Source: Sabethes cyaneus (lineage: Eukaryota > Arthropoda > Insecta > Diptera > Culicidae). Taken from it: DNA of 64,000 bases. Below are positions 1 through 11,581 of this stretch, one piece after another (the first letter of the stretch is position 1; each line of letters opens with the position of its first letter). The position numbers and the translations under genes are program-made. The notes under the pieces are model-generated. The model made no database searches, was not told the DNA's origin, and saw only the letters and a program-made list of their open reading frames with translations. The stretch is taken from the NCBI RefSeq assembly GCF_943734655.1, contig NC_071355.1, forward strand, positions 24,310,768 to 24,374,767, given 5' to 3'.

Positions 1-2084
1 TGCCACTCTACGTTTGTAATCCGCCAGAAATAGTCCGTAACACCTTTCGTTCACATACAGCTAGTGCACGTATGTTTTCCGTAAGCAATGTTAGTGTCTC
101 AAGCCCGTAGAGGACTATCGGACTGATTAGTCTGATTATCGTTTAGTACATTGTCAGCCTTGTGCGGTGGCGTATGCTCCTTGATCGAAGCGCCTTGCGG
201 AGGGAAAAGTAAGCTCAATTTTCAGCTTGAATGCGTCGTTGGATCTCCTTACTCGTACTCGTCTACTTCCAGTTTATCGCCGTCAATAGTCACTGTCCGT
301 GGGAGGCAAACGTTGCTTTCACTGGGGCCTCTTCCTACCATATATTTGGCTTTCGACGCATTGATTTGTAACCCTATCCTCCAAGCCTCCGTTTTTAATC
401 TGGCGTAGATTGTGGCGAAGCTTTCTAGTAAGGACAGTCCATTTCCTTGCCACAACCCTCTACGCGATTCGAAAGGACTCTAGAGTGTCCTCGAAATGCG
501 CACGAAGCACACCACTCGCTCCAGAGTAGCTTTGATCAGCCGCGTTAGTTTGTTCGGAAAACCGTACTCGTTCGTTATCTGCCATAGCTGAGTAGTACCA
601 TAGTAGTACGGGTCCCATTAAAGGCCGCCTGATACTGCCCCACGAATTCTCTTGCTATTGGGGATAGACGACGGAACAAAATCTGGGAGAGCACCTTGCA
701 GGCGACGTTGACCAGCGTAGTTACAGCAGTCTAACCGGTCGCCATTTTTGTAGATGAGACAGACTACACCTTTCATCCACTCCTCCGGTAGTTTTTCCTC
801 CTCCCAAATCCTAGAAATTATCCAGTGAAGCGCCATTGCTAGCAGTTCTTGGTCATTTTTGTAGAACTCTGCCGGGAGTCGTCCTTTCCGGCGGCTCTAT
901 TACTTCTCAGCTGACGAATTTCTCGCTGGATCTCTTCGGGTCGGGAGCAGGCACGCTGTTGTAGGCACTCCGAGGTTAACTTCCGTTGCGTCTCCTGCTG
1001 CTATAACGCCGTTGAGGTGCTCATCGAAATACTGTTTCCACCTGCCGACCACCTCGCGCTCGTTTGTGATTAGATCCCCTCACTCGTCCCACCACATGTC
1101 AGGTTTAGGTGTGTAGCCCTTACGAGTTTGGTTCACCTTGTCGTAAAACTTGCGCGTACTATTAGTCCGGAATAGTTTTTCCAGTTGTTCCAGTTCATCC
1201 ACCAGCTTTTTCCTCCACAGTATCGTGGTCAAATCATTCCACGCTTATCGATACTTGGTCAAATTCTCACTCGTGAATGTGCTTAGATAGTTTTTCCAAG
1301 CTCGTTTTTTTCCTCTCCATCGCTTGTTGGCATTCCCCGTCAAACCAATCATTTCATGCGCTCGAAGTTTCCTCACCTAGCACTGCGGTTGCGGCACTGG
1401 CGGCCGACGGTTTTCAAGGTTCGAAGCTTTATCCAGTACGCGCACGTAGTTTTCGGCAACTCGCGGGTTGTCTATTTGCCAAATGTTGAACCGAGGAGGG
1501 CGGCTTTGTCGTTAGGTAAAAACCGTTAAGATAATGGTCCGAATCGATACCCGCACCCTGTACGGAGCGTTGGTGATTGATGTTCACGAAAAACCGGCCC
1601 TCGATGAGAATATGGTCGATTTGGTTCGAGGTTCGTTGGCCAGTTGATCTTCAGGTGGCTTTGTAGATATCTTTGTGGGGAAAGGAAGTGCTTCTGATCA
1701 TCAAATCTCGGGAAGCTGCAAAGTTAATGCATCGCTGGCTGTTGTCGTTCGTGTCGGTATGCAGGCTATGGGTCCTGATGACCGGTCTATACATTACTTC
1801 CCTGCTGACCTGGGCGTTTATATCCACGATGACGATCTTGATGTCTTGTGGCGAGCAGCTGTCATACGTTGCCTCCAGCTGCGCATAGAACGCTTAAAAC
1901 AGCCTTTTATCGTCATCCTGTTAGTACACGACCTTAGCTTTCACCGGGGTTGGTGTCCCGCTCTCCGCTAAGGTTGCTCGTGTACTGACTGGTACCACGA
2001 GGAGGTAGGGATAGGAGTTGCTTGATAAGAGACTAAGAACCGCTATGGTGTCTGTTTTACGCATTATTCAGCTATTCACTAACC
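1..2084 (-). mobile_element. RTE-type LINE remnant, degenerate, cut by window start
   Basis: Reading the minus strand, short open segments resemble an RTE reverse transcriptase. Positions 249-455 hold the post-catalytic stretch with INASKAKYM and VTIDGDKLEV. Positions 618-836 hold the pre-RT stretch with LPEEWMKGVVCLIYKNGD. The left edge corresponds to the ERKVLRTIFGG region near the ORF C-terminus. The right end (about 1920-2084) matches the 5' untranslated region of the intact RTE at 61180-61364, including the shared 'ggtaccacgagg' and 'cgcattattcag' stretches, so 2084 is close to the element's 5' end. Stops and frameshifts are frequent and internal parts are missing, so this is a dead copy. 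It probably lies within an upstream intron of the serine protease gene that follows. Confidence 0.8.
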
Positions 2085-2750
2085 ATGCATACTTAAACAG
2101 AATAGATTTCACTCGAATATTAACGCAGGCTGGTGACAAAGTGATGAAACTTTATTCACCAGTCAAAAGATCTTGATCTACTGAAAACTACTACTTTTTT
2201 AATTGCCAGTATCCCGAGATATACCGGGATGAAGTTAACGTTTCACATACGTTGTCAGAGTACAACAGCGCGCATAACCGTGGGTTAAAGGAGATGTCAC
2301 ATTTCTCTAGACTGAGCTATTGAAGAGCTTGATTGTGGGAGGAACGTTATAACGTTATAAATGTTGCGTCCTAGCATCTGATCGATCCACAGAGACCGAT
2401 ACTACACTGACGAAGATCCCGAGACTGTAATGGGAGCCGTATTTTACGTAGAGGCTTAGCATGGTCCGTGGCATTGTTGATGAGTACGAATCCTGATCAT
2501 ATGGAGCAGCGGTTCGCCAAAACTTTAGTTTGCTTCAGAATAGTATAGGGAAATCCGTCAGGGGGTACGCGAACCGAAAAAAGGTTGAGAACCGCTGATA
2601 TGGAGGATCCTTTCGGACTGGAATTGTTCTTCATTAGCTTTGAAGCATGTTGTATCTTAGTGCTTATCACACATATACAACATCTCAATATCAATAAAAT
2701 ATCACTCTAAAAGTTCCACTCACCTACTTGACATTAATTTGATATTCTAG
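2085..2750. other. Non-coding stretch, probable intron
   Basis: No convincing coding sequence, repeat boundary or RNA gene was seen here. It ends in an acceptor (gatattctag) opening the first visible protease exon at 2751. The exon that should encode the first half of the first GD_N module was not found here, so it probably lies left of the window. Confidence 0.5.
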
Positions 2751-4677
2751 AATTACTTCGGAACATCTAGCAGCCTCAACAATCGAGATTTCCGCATTAC
2801 GAAGCAAGGTTACACGGTTTATGCCCACTCCACCTTAAGCCTTAAATTAGAAGTCAGTTACTCCACAAGTTCGCAACCAAGGCCTATAGAAGTGCGACTA
2901 AACGGAGTGATTCAATGTCCCTTGAAACCAACTGCTCGGTAAGAATATTAACATTGTACGCTTTGATCTATGATTTTTAATAGAAACATTACAATCGTAG
3001 AACGTCCGTTCAACCCGCTGATCCGGTTGCTGTTTATCGTTACCCCCCGACTAGTTGGACGCTTGCTAGCGACCCAGTTTCCCCTCAAGCTGTCCCGCTG
3101 ACACGTCCACTACCTATCGGAGGAAATTTTGCTGTGCTATATCCTGTCCCAAAGCCGGCTGTACCGAGAAATTTCACCGACAATAAGGAAAGCAGATTCA
3201 ATTCCTCCTGTCAGGCTATGAGTCCGAACATAGTAATTACCTCCGGTCGGTGGGATGGAATTCTAACGCTGAATACGGATGTTACCGTCGATCGGGTGGC
3301 TATCGAGATTGTTTTCGATGGGCCGATATACCTTATTGGGGTGAGTTTATTAAATACTCGTAAAAGTCCTATTAACCTTTGCTTTTTTTGTAGAACTTGT
3401 TCGGGGAGGTCCGCACAGAGGATAACGTTCGATTTATGATCGAAAACAGCACGCTGATCTTGGCACAGGATGCGGAAGTGCAGTTGCACTTTTTCGTTAA
3501 ATTCAACGAAATAGGCCGGGTTCCTGATGTGCGGGAAATCAACTTTAACGGGAGAGACATCTGTCGGCAGCGACGGCGAAGAGTTTCGTCCGAAACCGAA
3601 GCGCCCTCGAGAGTGTTTGGGTCGAGCGATGGTCTCAGCACGATGGCTCCTTTCAGACAAATGACTGTTGGTGAACCTCTAGGAAAATTTTTAGCTGATA
3701 GAAAAATATAGATAATTGGTTTTATTCAATTCCAGACTACTGGAGCTGCCTCTGAGGAAGATTATGACGAAAGTGAATGCGCAACGATGTATTCGTTGAA
3801 CGAGCCGAAAGTAGCTTCAAGAATTATTGGAGGAACCAATGCAAAATCCGGAGAAATTCCGTGGCATGTGGCAATTTTCTATGACGATGTAAGGATGCTT
3901 CAAATTGGAGCTGACAATTGTAAAGGATTATTCGTTCTGTTTGATTTCAGCAATACCAATGTGGTGGAAGTATCATCGCACGACGCAGCATTCTAACGGC
4001 GGCACATTGTCTAACGAAGGAAAATACCAATGAGACTCTGCAATTAGACATGTTGAAAGTTTATATTGGAATGGTGGACATGAGCCAAGTGGAAGACTAC
4101 TTCTACCATGCCGTGTCGGATGTAGTGATTCATCGAGATTACAATGCCGCTCAGCATACTACGGACATAGGAATTGTGAAACTGAAAAAAGATATCGTTT
4201 TTAACAGTTTCATTAAACCAGTTTGTTTGTACAGCAACACAACCGATATTAGTGCGTTTTACACTCGCTATGGAAAGGTTGCTGGCTGGGGATTCAATCG
4301 AAATGGGGTTGTGTCGAACGTTCTTAACTATCTGGACATGCCCGTGGTGGCACAAAAGAAGTGCTCACAAACTAACGTTCAGTACAATACCGTGTTGGCG
4401 TATGGGGAATCATTCTGCGCGGGACACGCTGATGGTAAGTGTGAAAATTATTAAAATTGTTAAAGCTAACGTTAAATTATTATTTTTAGGAAATTCTGTT
4501 TGCAACGGCGACAGTGGAGGTGGATTGGTATTTGTGGAAAACTTACGCTACTATTTGCGTGGAATCGTATCGATTAGCGCGCAGAAACGCAACCAATTAA
4601 TGTGCGATCCGAACCGATATTCAGTGTTTACGGATGTATCAAAATTTCTCAAATGGATACGAAAGAATACAGAATAG
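2751..4677 (+). CDS. Gastrulation-defective-like serine protease (partial, 5' exons missing)
   Basis: Six exons join in frame to 541 residues plus stop: 2751-2938, 3001-3340, 3394-3666, 3736-3888, 3951-4434 and 4490-4677. The N-terminal part carries GD_N-type sequence: an IVFDGPIYLIG strand run, then NLFGEV, VKFNEIGRVPDV and INFNGRDIC. Exon 1 repeats the second half of that module (NYFGTSSS, VRLNGVIQCP), so the protein probably has two GD_N modules. A linker follows, then the activation site SR/IIGG (near 3820) and a chymotrypsin-fold domain with His in LTAAHC, Asp in TTDIGIVKL and Ser in NGDSGGG. Family knowledge: GD-type proteases act in extracellular cascades such as dorsoventral patterning or immunity. 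Odd points: Ser rather than Asp at the 189-like position and GGG instead of GGP after the catalytic Ser. The donor near 3666 is weak; 3670 with an acceptor at 3746 would also keep frame. The role in this organism is inferred. Confidence 0.85.
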
Positions 4678-4716
4678 CTAAGTAATCATGCCACAAGTCT
4701 TTTTCATTTCGTTGAA

Positions 4717-4722
4717 AATAAA
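4717..4722 (+). terminator. Poly(A) signal of the serine protease gene
   Basis: AATAAA about 40 bases after the stop codon at 4675-4677, giving a very short 3' UTR. Confidence 0.6.
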
Positions 4723-4904
4723 CTTCGTTCGTCAAGTTTCAAGCAAAATTATTCCCCTGTTAATCCTAAAAATGGCTTAATGTAGATATTTAATATTTTT
4801 GAGTTTTACTCTGAATGATTGGTAAGTTAGTTGAACTGATTTTGTCCACGTACAAATCTACGAACTAAAACATCTAATAGAAACGAACCTTAATTAATCA
4901 AAGC

Positions 4905-4910
4905 TTTATT
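4905..4910 (-). terminator. Poly(A) signal of ufm1
   Basis: On the minus strand this reads AATAAA about 125 bases past the ufm1 stop. It faces the protease poly(A) signal 183 bp away, so the two genes converge. Confidence 0.6.
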
Positions 4911-5032
4911 TCTTTGTAAACAAATGTTAGCCAATAAACATAGTTAAGCATTCAAAATCAATACGAACACATCTGCCCTTCAACAATGCTTCAAACATCC
5001 AGTCTGCCATTCACACACATGGAATGCAATTC

Positions 5033-5420
5033 TCACACTAAGCAAACGCCGACGCGATCTCGAGGAATCAGTCGCAGCTCGGAACCGTGTTTGAGAAACA
5101 CATTACCGGCCGTTTGCTGTGGATTGATGCCGATTCCATCGTCGGTGATAATTGCACTGGTTGCTGGTGGCACTCGGAACTCTTCGGCGGCGAACTTCAG
5201 CACGGCCGTAAATGGAGTGGTTTCCGGAACGCTAAGTCTACAATTTTGATGTTCGGGTTAGGATTGCGACTACTGTTGCTTGGCAAAAGGCAGTAAAGAC
5301 TTACACTTTGAACGGCAGCTTCGGATCCGATGTAAGAGTAATTTTGAATGTTACCTTAGAACTGTGAAGTATCAAATTTAGGTATAAAAAATAATATATT
5401 CTAATGATTACTCACGCCAT
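5033..5420 (-). CDS. ufm1: Ubiquitin-fold modifier 1
   Basis: Three minus-strand exons, 5420-5416, 5361-5305 and 5237-5033, join to 88 residues plus stop, with canonical GT/AG borders and compatible phases. The protein starts [20 protein letters not shown] and continues through TPFTAVLKFAAEEF, TSAIITDDGIGINP and QTAGNVFLKHGSELRLIPRD to RVGVCLV. This matches the UFM1 family across its whole length. Known biology: UFM1 is matured by UFSP proteases, which expose a C-terminal glycine. Here that would remove VCLV after RVG. It is then carried by UBA5, UFC1 and UFL1 onto ER-associated ribosomal and other targets. The first coding exon holds only five coding bases (ATGGC) before its GTGAGT donor, so ORF-based gene calling misses the start. 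Any 5' UTR upstream of 5420 is unresolved. The gene is tail-to-tail with the protease. Confidence 0.93.
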
Positions 5421-6890
5421 GGTCGAATGCAATTTAAACTATCACTTTATTTTATTTTATTAATACTCAACTAAATTATTCTACTTATGAAATACAGATT
5501 ATTGCTCAGATTTCAGATCTGGAAAATTTAACAGCTGTTATTGGTGCTGCTCAAGTAGAAAACAACTTTTGTTGACACGTTGCGATTAAGGTGTCAAGCT
5601 TTGTGAACTTAAAGCGAGTGACATTTTACTCAATACACGCTGCTGGAAGAGTATCGAAAACGTAACAATACTCCTTGCCGTACCCTATTAATTAAAAATG
5701 TCATTTCTAGAATAAAAAGCGATTCCGTACGGCTTTTGAAGCATTTACGAAATATCTTGCAAGGTTCCTGATTAGCATTTTCCACATTTTACATCATTTT
5801 CAAATGATTTTTTATTTTCATTAGAGCGAACATCTGCAAAAATTGAGTTGAGTTACATTAAGATACAACCCTGAGCTCCAGTGACCGATGGATCACACGC
5901 TCATATTCTCATCTCACTCTCACTATACATCTGCTCTCTTGCGTTTGCGCAATCTACGCAAAAGGAATCGCGTTCGCGATTAGTATTGCCCTTGCAGTTC
6001 AGTTGTCCGTTGAACGATTGGATAAATTTTTGAGTATATTTTTGTTCAAACTTTTCATATAAAGATCAATTTTTAGAGATAACAATTTTATTATGACTTG
6101 ACCACTGTTTTGTTTCGTTGAATTATATTATTAGTCAGATTTAGCATGGGCTGATTTAAAAATATTACGGTTTTACGTATCTATAGTTGTAAGTGTTGTG
6201 ACCAAATCAGATTCGGGTCAGATTAACCAGCCGAAGATGGATTACTCAGCATACTATTTACAATACACGAGTCCATAATGTTTTAAAACAAAACCGACAT
6301 AAATATGCTGACAAATATTTTTAAAAAGAACATCCAAAATTTTAAATGAGATTAAGAATTGAGCGGAGTGAGACAGTGAATTACAAATCCGCACAAAACA
6401 AAAAGAATCGTGCTCGCTGTACTCACTGTACTGCTGCGCTCATTCTTGTTCTTTTGACGTTGAAGCGTTGCTTTGTTGTTTGCATTGCTTGCAGCGCTCC
6501 CAGGCACACTAAAGAATGCTTTCATCACTTTAGCTTTTGTGTATTTTTCGCCAATTTTCTTTTCGAAAATTAGTTTGAGCCGAATTCCATGAAATTTTGT
6601 ATATTTTACATTCGAATGAAAGTAATATTTAAAAAATCAAGGTTTCTTATTTTATCTGGAAACTCCAAAGGAAATTTTCCGATTTTTTAAATTATTTTAA
6701 AAATTTATAACTCGAGCCAATCTTCGGATAACTTTTTCACAGAAAATGTTAGTAAATTCTCTCAGCAACCCGGTAAAATGTTATTTGATATGAGTTTTTC
6801 ATGTTCTAAAAATATTCTACCTCAGAGAAAATTTCATTATTGAAATATATTGCTGAATGGAAGAAAAAATTTACCAGCATGTGCAATCGC
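5421..6890. other. Intergenic, AT-rich, mostly featureless
   Basis: Positions 5421 onward should contain the ufm1 5' UTR and promoter, but no clear start element was identified. Around 5880-6010 composition changes, with an initiator-like 'cagttcagttgtcc' near 5995; no gene was recognised downstream. Short open frames at 6346-6573 and 6992-7204 lack recognisable domains. Confidence 0.4.
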
Positions 6891-6901
6891 TCGTAAAAAT
6901 C

Positions 6902-6986
6902 CTATTTTAGATTGAATCGTTTAATATCTTTGGCGAATATAACGAAAAAGTGAGCCGAAGGTACCAAGATGATTCAATCTAAAATA
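6902..6986. repeat. Short hairpin, ends TATTTTAGATTGAATC
   Basis: Sixteen bases near 6902-6918 recur inverted near 6970-6986, enclosing about 50 bases. This may be the edge of the composite repeat region that starts here. Confidence 0.5.
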
Positions 6987-9111
6987 CGCAAGTGGCTGTG
7001 GCTGTGGCTGAACTATGGATTAGGTTTAGAAATAAAAACCTTTTTTCAGCTCTTAAACATCTAAATCTGGTGATTTTATCAAGCGTCAGACCTGTTAAAA
7101 GCGGAAGGACTTTGCGCGCTTTTAAATTGCCAAGTTGCGCAATGCTGTCAATTCTATTTTTAGAACGAGAAATAGTTTTGCAATATGCTCTTCCAGCCGC
7201 TTAATCAACGTCTCATCAACCTTTATGCAGCCAAAAAAATCTATTTTTAAATTTAAAAAAATGGAGCGCGTCATTTTTATTTTGCTATGAACATATTGTC
7301 GAACACGATATTTTTCATTTCGAATAACTTTAATTCGTATAAGTAAAGCTAGCTAATTAAAAATGCATGTCTTTTTCTTCCAGGAATTGAACCCGCCATT
7401 TTTGGTCCATAAGCACTCACGGTATGATCCGCCCCATTTGCATCTGCAAAACAGACAGTGAGAATATCCTTACACCTGAAGCCTAGCCCGCCTAGCGTGA
7501 AGCAGTCGATAATGTCGATAACTGACAAACTTTTGCTGTCAGCCGAATTGAGAAATTCTATGATCTGGCAGTATGTGTGCTGTGAGCCGAAAGAAAACTT
7601 GGTAGAAGTTTGTAAAGCCACTTTAACACCCTTAAGCAGCCTTAAACTAGTTTGAAAGCTGTGAGCCTAATGAAAGCTTCTGCTCTACATTTGAACACCT
7701 TTAAGCAGCCGTAAAACGGTTTGATGTTTATGGCTGTTTAGAAGCAGATTGTTTAGCAGAAAAATCCGCTATTAAGCTTGTTTGTTCAGCTTGTTCAGCT
7801 TTTGGGAGAGAACTGGTTTGAAAAACTTCAAGTAGCTTAAACATCGCTTATTTAAACACTATGAGTATTTACTTTATGCAGCTTTGATCGCCTTAAACCA
7901 ACTCGTAAACTGCCATTGCTCTTGCAATTCAGCTACCGTTGTTACTTGGGATAACACTTATGAGCGATTACGCACTTTTCAGGGTCACCTAGTGCATCAT
8001 GTCTACTCGCTAAAGCTAGTTCTGACATGCTGACACTGGGCACAAGTAATGTAAAGCACAATGGATCATTGTAGGTATAGCTTTTGCTCATGCTTACCGA
8101 AAGATAGACACTAAAACCCCACGCGGCATATTTAGAGTAAACTTTAAGGTTGATACAGATACACCGAAGGACAAGATACTATTGAAAATATATTACTTTT
8201 CCCTATGAAAATATTTTTTCAACCTTAATATATTTACCTTTCCCACCCATAATATAACTTAAAGCCCTATAAAGTTATACATTTATAGGGCGTAATATAT
8301 CCAGCTTTCCGCGAGCGATAATGGCAGATATTGAGCACAAGTGGGCACAATCTTTTGACATTCATTGGAGGAGCGTCGAGTTCGCCCTGACGGAGTTACT
8401 ATGGACACCTTTATGCAGCCAAAAATAATCTATTTTAAATTAAAAAAAGAGAAAGCGTCATGTTTATTTTGCTATGGCGTCGTATGCTATATTTCAAATA
8501 ACTTGAGTTCGTATATACAAGCTAATTAAAAATGCATGTCGTCATCTTTCGGGAATTGAACCGCCATCTTCTGATCCACAAGCACTCACCGTATGATCCG
8601 CCCCATCTACATCTGCAGAACAGACAGTGAAAATATCTTTACACTTGAAGCAGTCGATAACTGACATAAATTTTGCTGGCAGTCGAATTGCGAAATTCTA
8701 TTATCTGACAGTATGTGTGCTGTGAACCGAATAAAAGCTTGATATTAGTTTGTAAAGCCACTTTAACACCCTTAAGCAGCTTTAAAGTAGTTTGAAAGCT
8801 GTGAGGCTAGTGAAAGCCTCTATTGGTTTATAAAGCCTCTTTAACACCTTTAAGCAACCGTAAAACGTTTATGGCTGTTTAAAAGCGGATTGTTTAGTTA
8901 ATAGCGAAAATCCGCTATTAAGCTTGTTTATCAGCTTTGGATGAAAGCTGGTTTGAAAAACCTTAAAGTAGCTTAAACATCGCTTGATCGAACACCATTT
9001 GAGTGCTTACTTTATGCAGCTTGGATCGCTTGGTTTAAGGCGATCCAATGTGCAAGATTTTTTTGAAAACAGACACTGATGAAGCCTGCAAGTTTTAGGC
9101 CGCATACGTAT

Positions 9112-10179
9112 CACAGAGAACAGACATTCATCTTAATCTCGCGGGATGTGTAAAAGCTCTACCGTCATTTTGAAAGTATGTGGTAATGCTCCCGTTACGT
9201 GGCGCTCGCATCACAAAGAGGAAGAGCTTTGGTTACTAATGCATATGTTACATTTTAACCGAGGCATTACAAAGTTGCTAAGGTAACTAACATGTTGTTT
9301 ACCTAATTAAACAAATCTAAAACGAAAGTAAATAAAACATTTCACAAACGGTAATTACTGAATTATTCTTTTTGAACCATTTCTGTAAACTTTCTCTCAG
9401 AATGAAAAATGTCTCCGACAAGCGTAGCAAATTACTGTTTTCCGTTCTAGCTCGCTGGCACGAAAGACTGATTTAGGTTCCAAAATGCTGGCGAATCTAA
9501 ACAACGGGTTTTTTTATCAAAGATATTTAAACCATTGTTTCGTTGTATCGTTTTATACCTGACTCAAGACTCTGACTGGAGGTTTTCCAGAAGGCACCCC
9601 AAGCTACCGGTGCAGTCGTGGTGGGGTCAGGTGGTATTAATTGAAAGAATAGGATGACCACGCGAACGACCAAAAATGGAATAACTCTAATCACGATTAT
9701 TTGTATTTTTAAAATTGTGGATGAAGATTATAATGCTCCCGTACTTCGAACCGCTATGCTTCCGTCAAACGATGCTATATAGGAAATATATAGGAAAAAT
9801 ATAGTATCTACTCTTGATTTAGATGAGCTCCGCCTTCAATGTTTTGTTCAGTTATGAGCAACAAGTAAAATATTCGGTTGAATTGCGGCAGTTATCCGTC
9901 TTTGGCATGCAATTTCCAGGCACCGAATAATTCTTCAAATGTGTTTCTTATTGTCTCTCATGTTTATTAAGAATATTCAACAAACACCTCGCCGTTGATA
10001 AGTAGCTGATAGTAGAGTTGCCAGTAATCCGAAAGTGTAGAGCGTAGTAAGAATTAAAATGGCAACATGGACGTAGCACAACTGGTGCACCCTGAGAGAG
10101 ATGTCGCTAGTGTTTTGTTCAAAAGCTTACACATCATTTGAAAGATATTTTATATGAACATAAATGTCTGTTCTCTGTG
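9112..10179. mobile_element. Terminal-inverted-repeat DNA element with 7-bp duplication
   Basis: The ends read CACAGAGAACAGACATT and its complement (near-identical over about 20 bases). Similarity resumes further in, with GATGTGTAA and AAGCT motifs in both subterminal regions. Identical TACGTAT flanks lie at 9105-9111 and 10180-10186. The 1068-bp interior has no recognisable transposase, so it is non-autonomous. A 7-bp duplication is unusual; P-like, or hAT with one altered base, are both possible. Confidence 0.72.
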
Positions 10180-10484
10180 TACGTATTTCTCACGAATAAA
10201 TATAAATAGTAGAATTTATATTTTGAATGCTTGGAAAGTTTTTAATTTCAGAAGATGGCGGTTCAATTCCCGTAAGATGACGACATGCACGTTTAATTAG
10301 CTTGCATATACGAATCCAAATTATTCGAAATTTAAAATATAGCATACGACGCCATAGCAAATTAAATATGACGCTTCCTATTTTTTTTAATTTAAAAATA
10401 GATTATTTTTTGGCAGCATAAAGGTTGATGAGACGTTGATTAAGCGACTGAAAAAGCATTGCAAAACTATTTCTCGTTCTCGTT

Positions 10485-10762
10485 CGTTATTTAAAAACAC
10501 GCAAAAGCCTCTATTAAGCTCCATTGCAGCTTTGAAAGCAGCTACCCAAGTAACAATTTCTGGCTGATCAAACGCTTTAATAGCTGAATTTTTTCTACCT
10601 GTGGCTAAACTATGGTTTAATTTTAGAAATAAAATTAATTGTCTTTTTTCAGCTCTTAAACATCTAAATTTGGTGATTTTATCAAGCTTCGGGCTTGCTA
10701 ATAGCTACTTTCGAAGCTGCAATGTAGCTTAATAGAGGCTTTTGCGCGTGTTTAAATAACCA
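10485..10762. repeat. Foldback repeat, about 60-bp arms
   Basis: The arm at 10501-10543 (contains CTCTATTAAGCTCCATTGCA) pairs with the inverted arm at 10703-10745. Weaker pairing extends outward through 'gttattta' on both sides. Confidence 0.7.
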
Positions 10763-11229
10763 ATTTGCGCAAAGCTGGAAACAAGGCGTACAGAGGTTAT
10801 ATAAAGGGTGATATAATTGCTTAACAAGTGTTTTTCCTGCCTCAAACGAAACAGGTTGTATAAGTTCTCCAATTTCGACTAAATAAATATTGTAGAATTG
10901 TTTACATAAATTTTATTTGGTGCATATTCAGCTATGGCTGAACAATAATGACTACTAAAATGTTTAATCAGCGCTTAAATGTTTCTTGAGAGGGCTTTTT
11001 TTTATTAAGATGAAAAATCGTTTATTCAGCTAGTATAGCACAATTATTGAGAATATTGACGGGTTGTGGAGAGGTTGAAGATGCGCCTAATCTGATTGTG
11101 ACACTATTATGTGAAGCAGCTGATTTGCAGCGCATTCGTAGGCTGCTTAAACACTCATATAGGGTAACCAACTTGATTTGGACCCCTACATGAATTGGAC
11201 CCTTTCAACATGTTTAGCCACATTTTTAA

Positions 11230-11581
11230 CTACTGTTTTACCTGACTCACTGCGAATATACGTGTTATTGAAATAAAACGTCACCATGCGTTTTATTCGT
11301 TTATAACGCATATGCAGCTAATATCGATAACAACCAATTTTTTATAAGTTGTGCTTTTGTTATTGCATTTAACTTGTAAAAAGTTGCATAAATAACAATT
11401 CAGTTTCACAATACAATTATTGCGTACTGCTAGCACTTGCAATATAACGTTTAAGTACGTTATTTTTAGTGATCAAAATCAACGATATTTTCGATACAAG
11501 GGCGATATTTTTCGAAACCTTTCGAACCAACACGATACCGCGAATACAACGCTATGCGCAGTGAGTCAGGTAACACAGTAG
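11230..11581. mobile_element. MITE nested in the pogo-like element
   Basis: Ends read CTACTGTTTTACCTGACTCA and, inverted, CTACTGTGTTACCTGACTCA, continuing CTGCG on both sides. The element is about 352 bp with no ORF. The target duplication is unclear. Confidence 0.65.

Larger units (their letters stand above)
6990..11150. repeat. Composite repeat region: direct and inverted copies of one family
   Basis: A block beginning 'acctttatgcagcc' at about 7218 and running to about 7960 recurs in the same orientation at about 8408-9060. Shared marks include 'aattaaaaatgcatgtc', 'aattgaaccgcc'-like text and 'acacccttaagcagc'. The same sequence appears inverted at about 10240-10440. A second block (about 6995-7200) recurs in part at about 10600-10790. 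The minus-strand text around 7390, 8565 and 10262 contains GGTTCAATTCC, similar to a tRNA B box, but no convincing A box was found, so a SINE origin is unproven. No coding sequence is recognisable. A separate terminal-repeat element (9112-10179) is inserted inside. Confidence 0.7.

Noticed and set aside
7375..7410. tRNA-like B-box in the composite repeat
   Set aside because: No A box at the proper spacing and no folding acceptor stem; present in three repeat copies.
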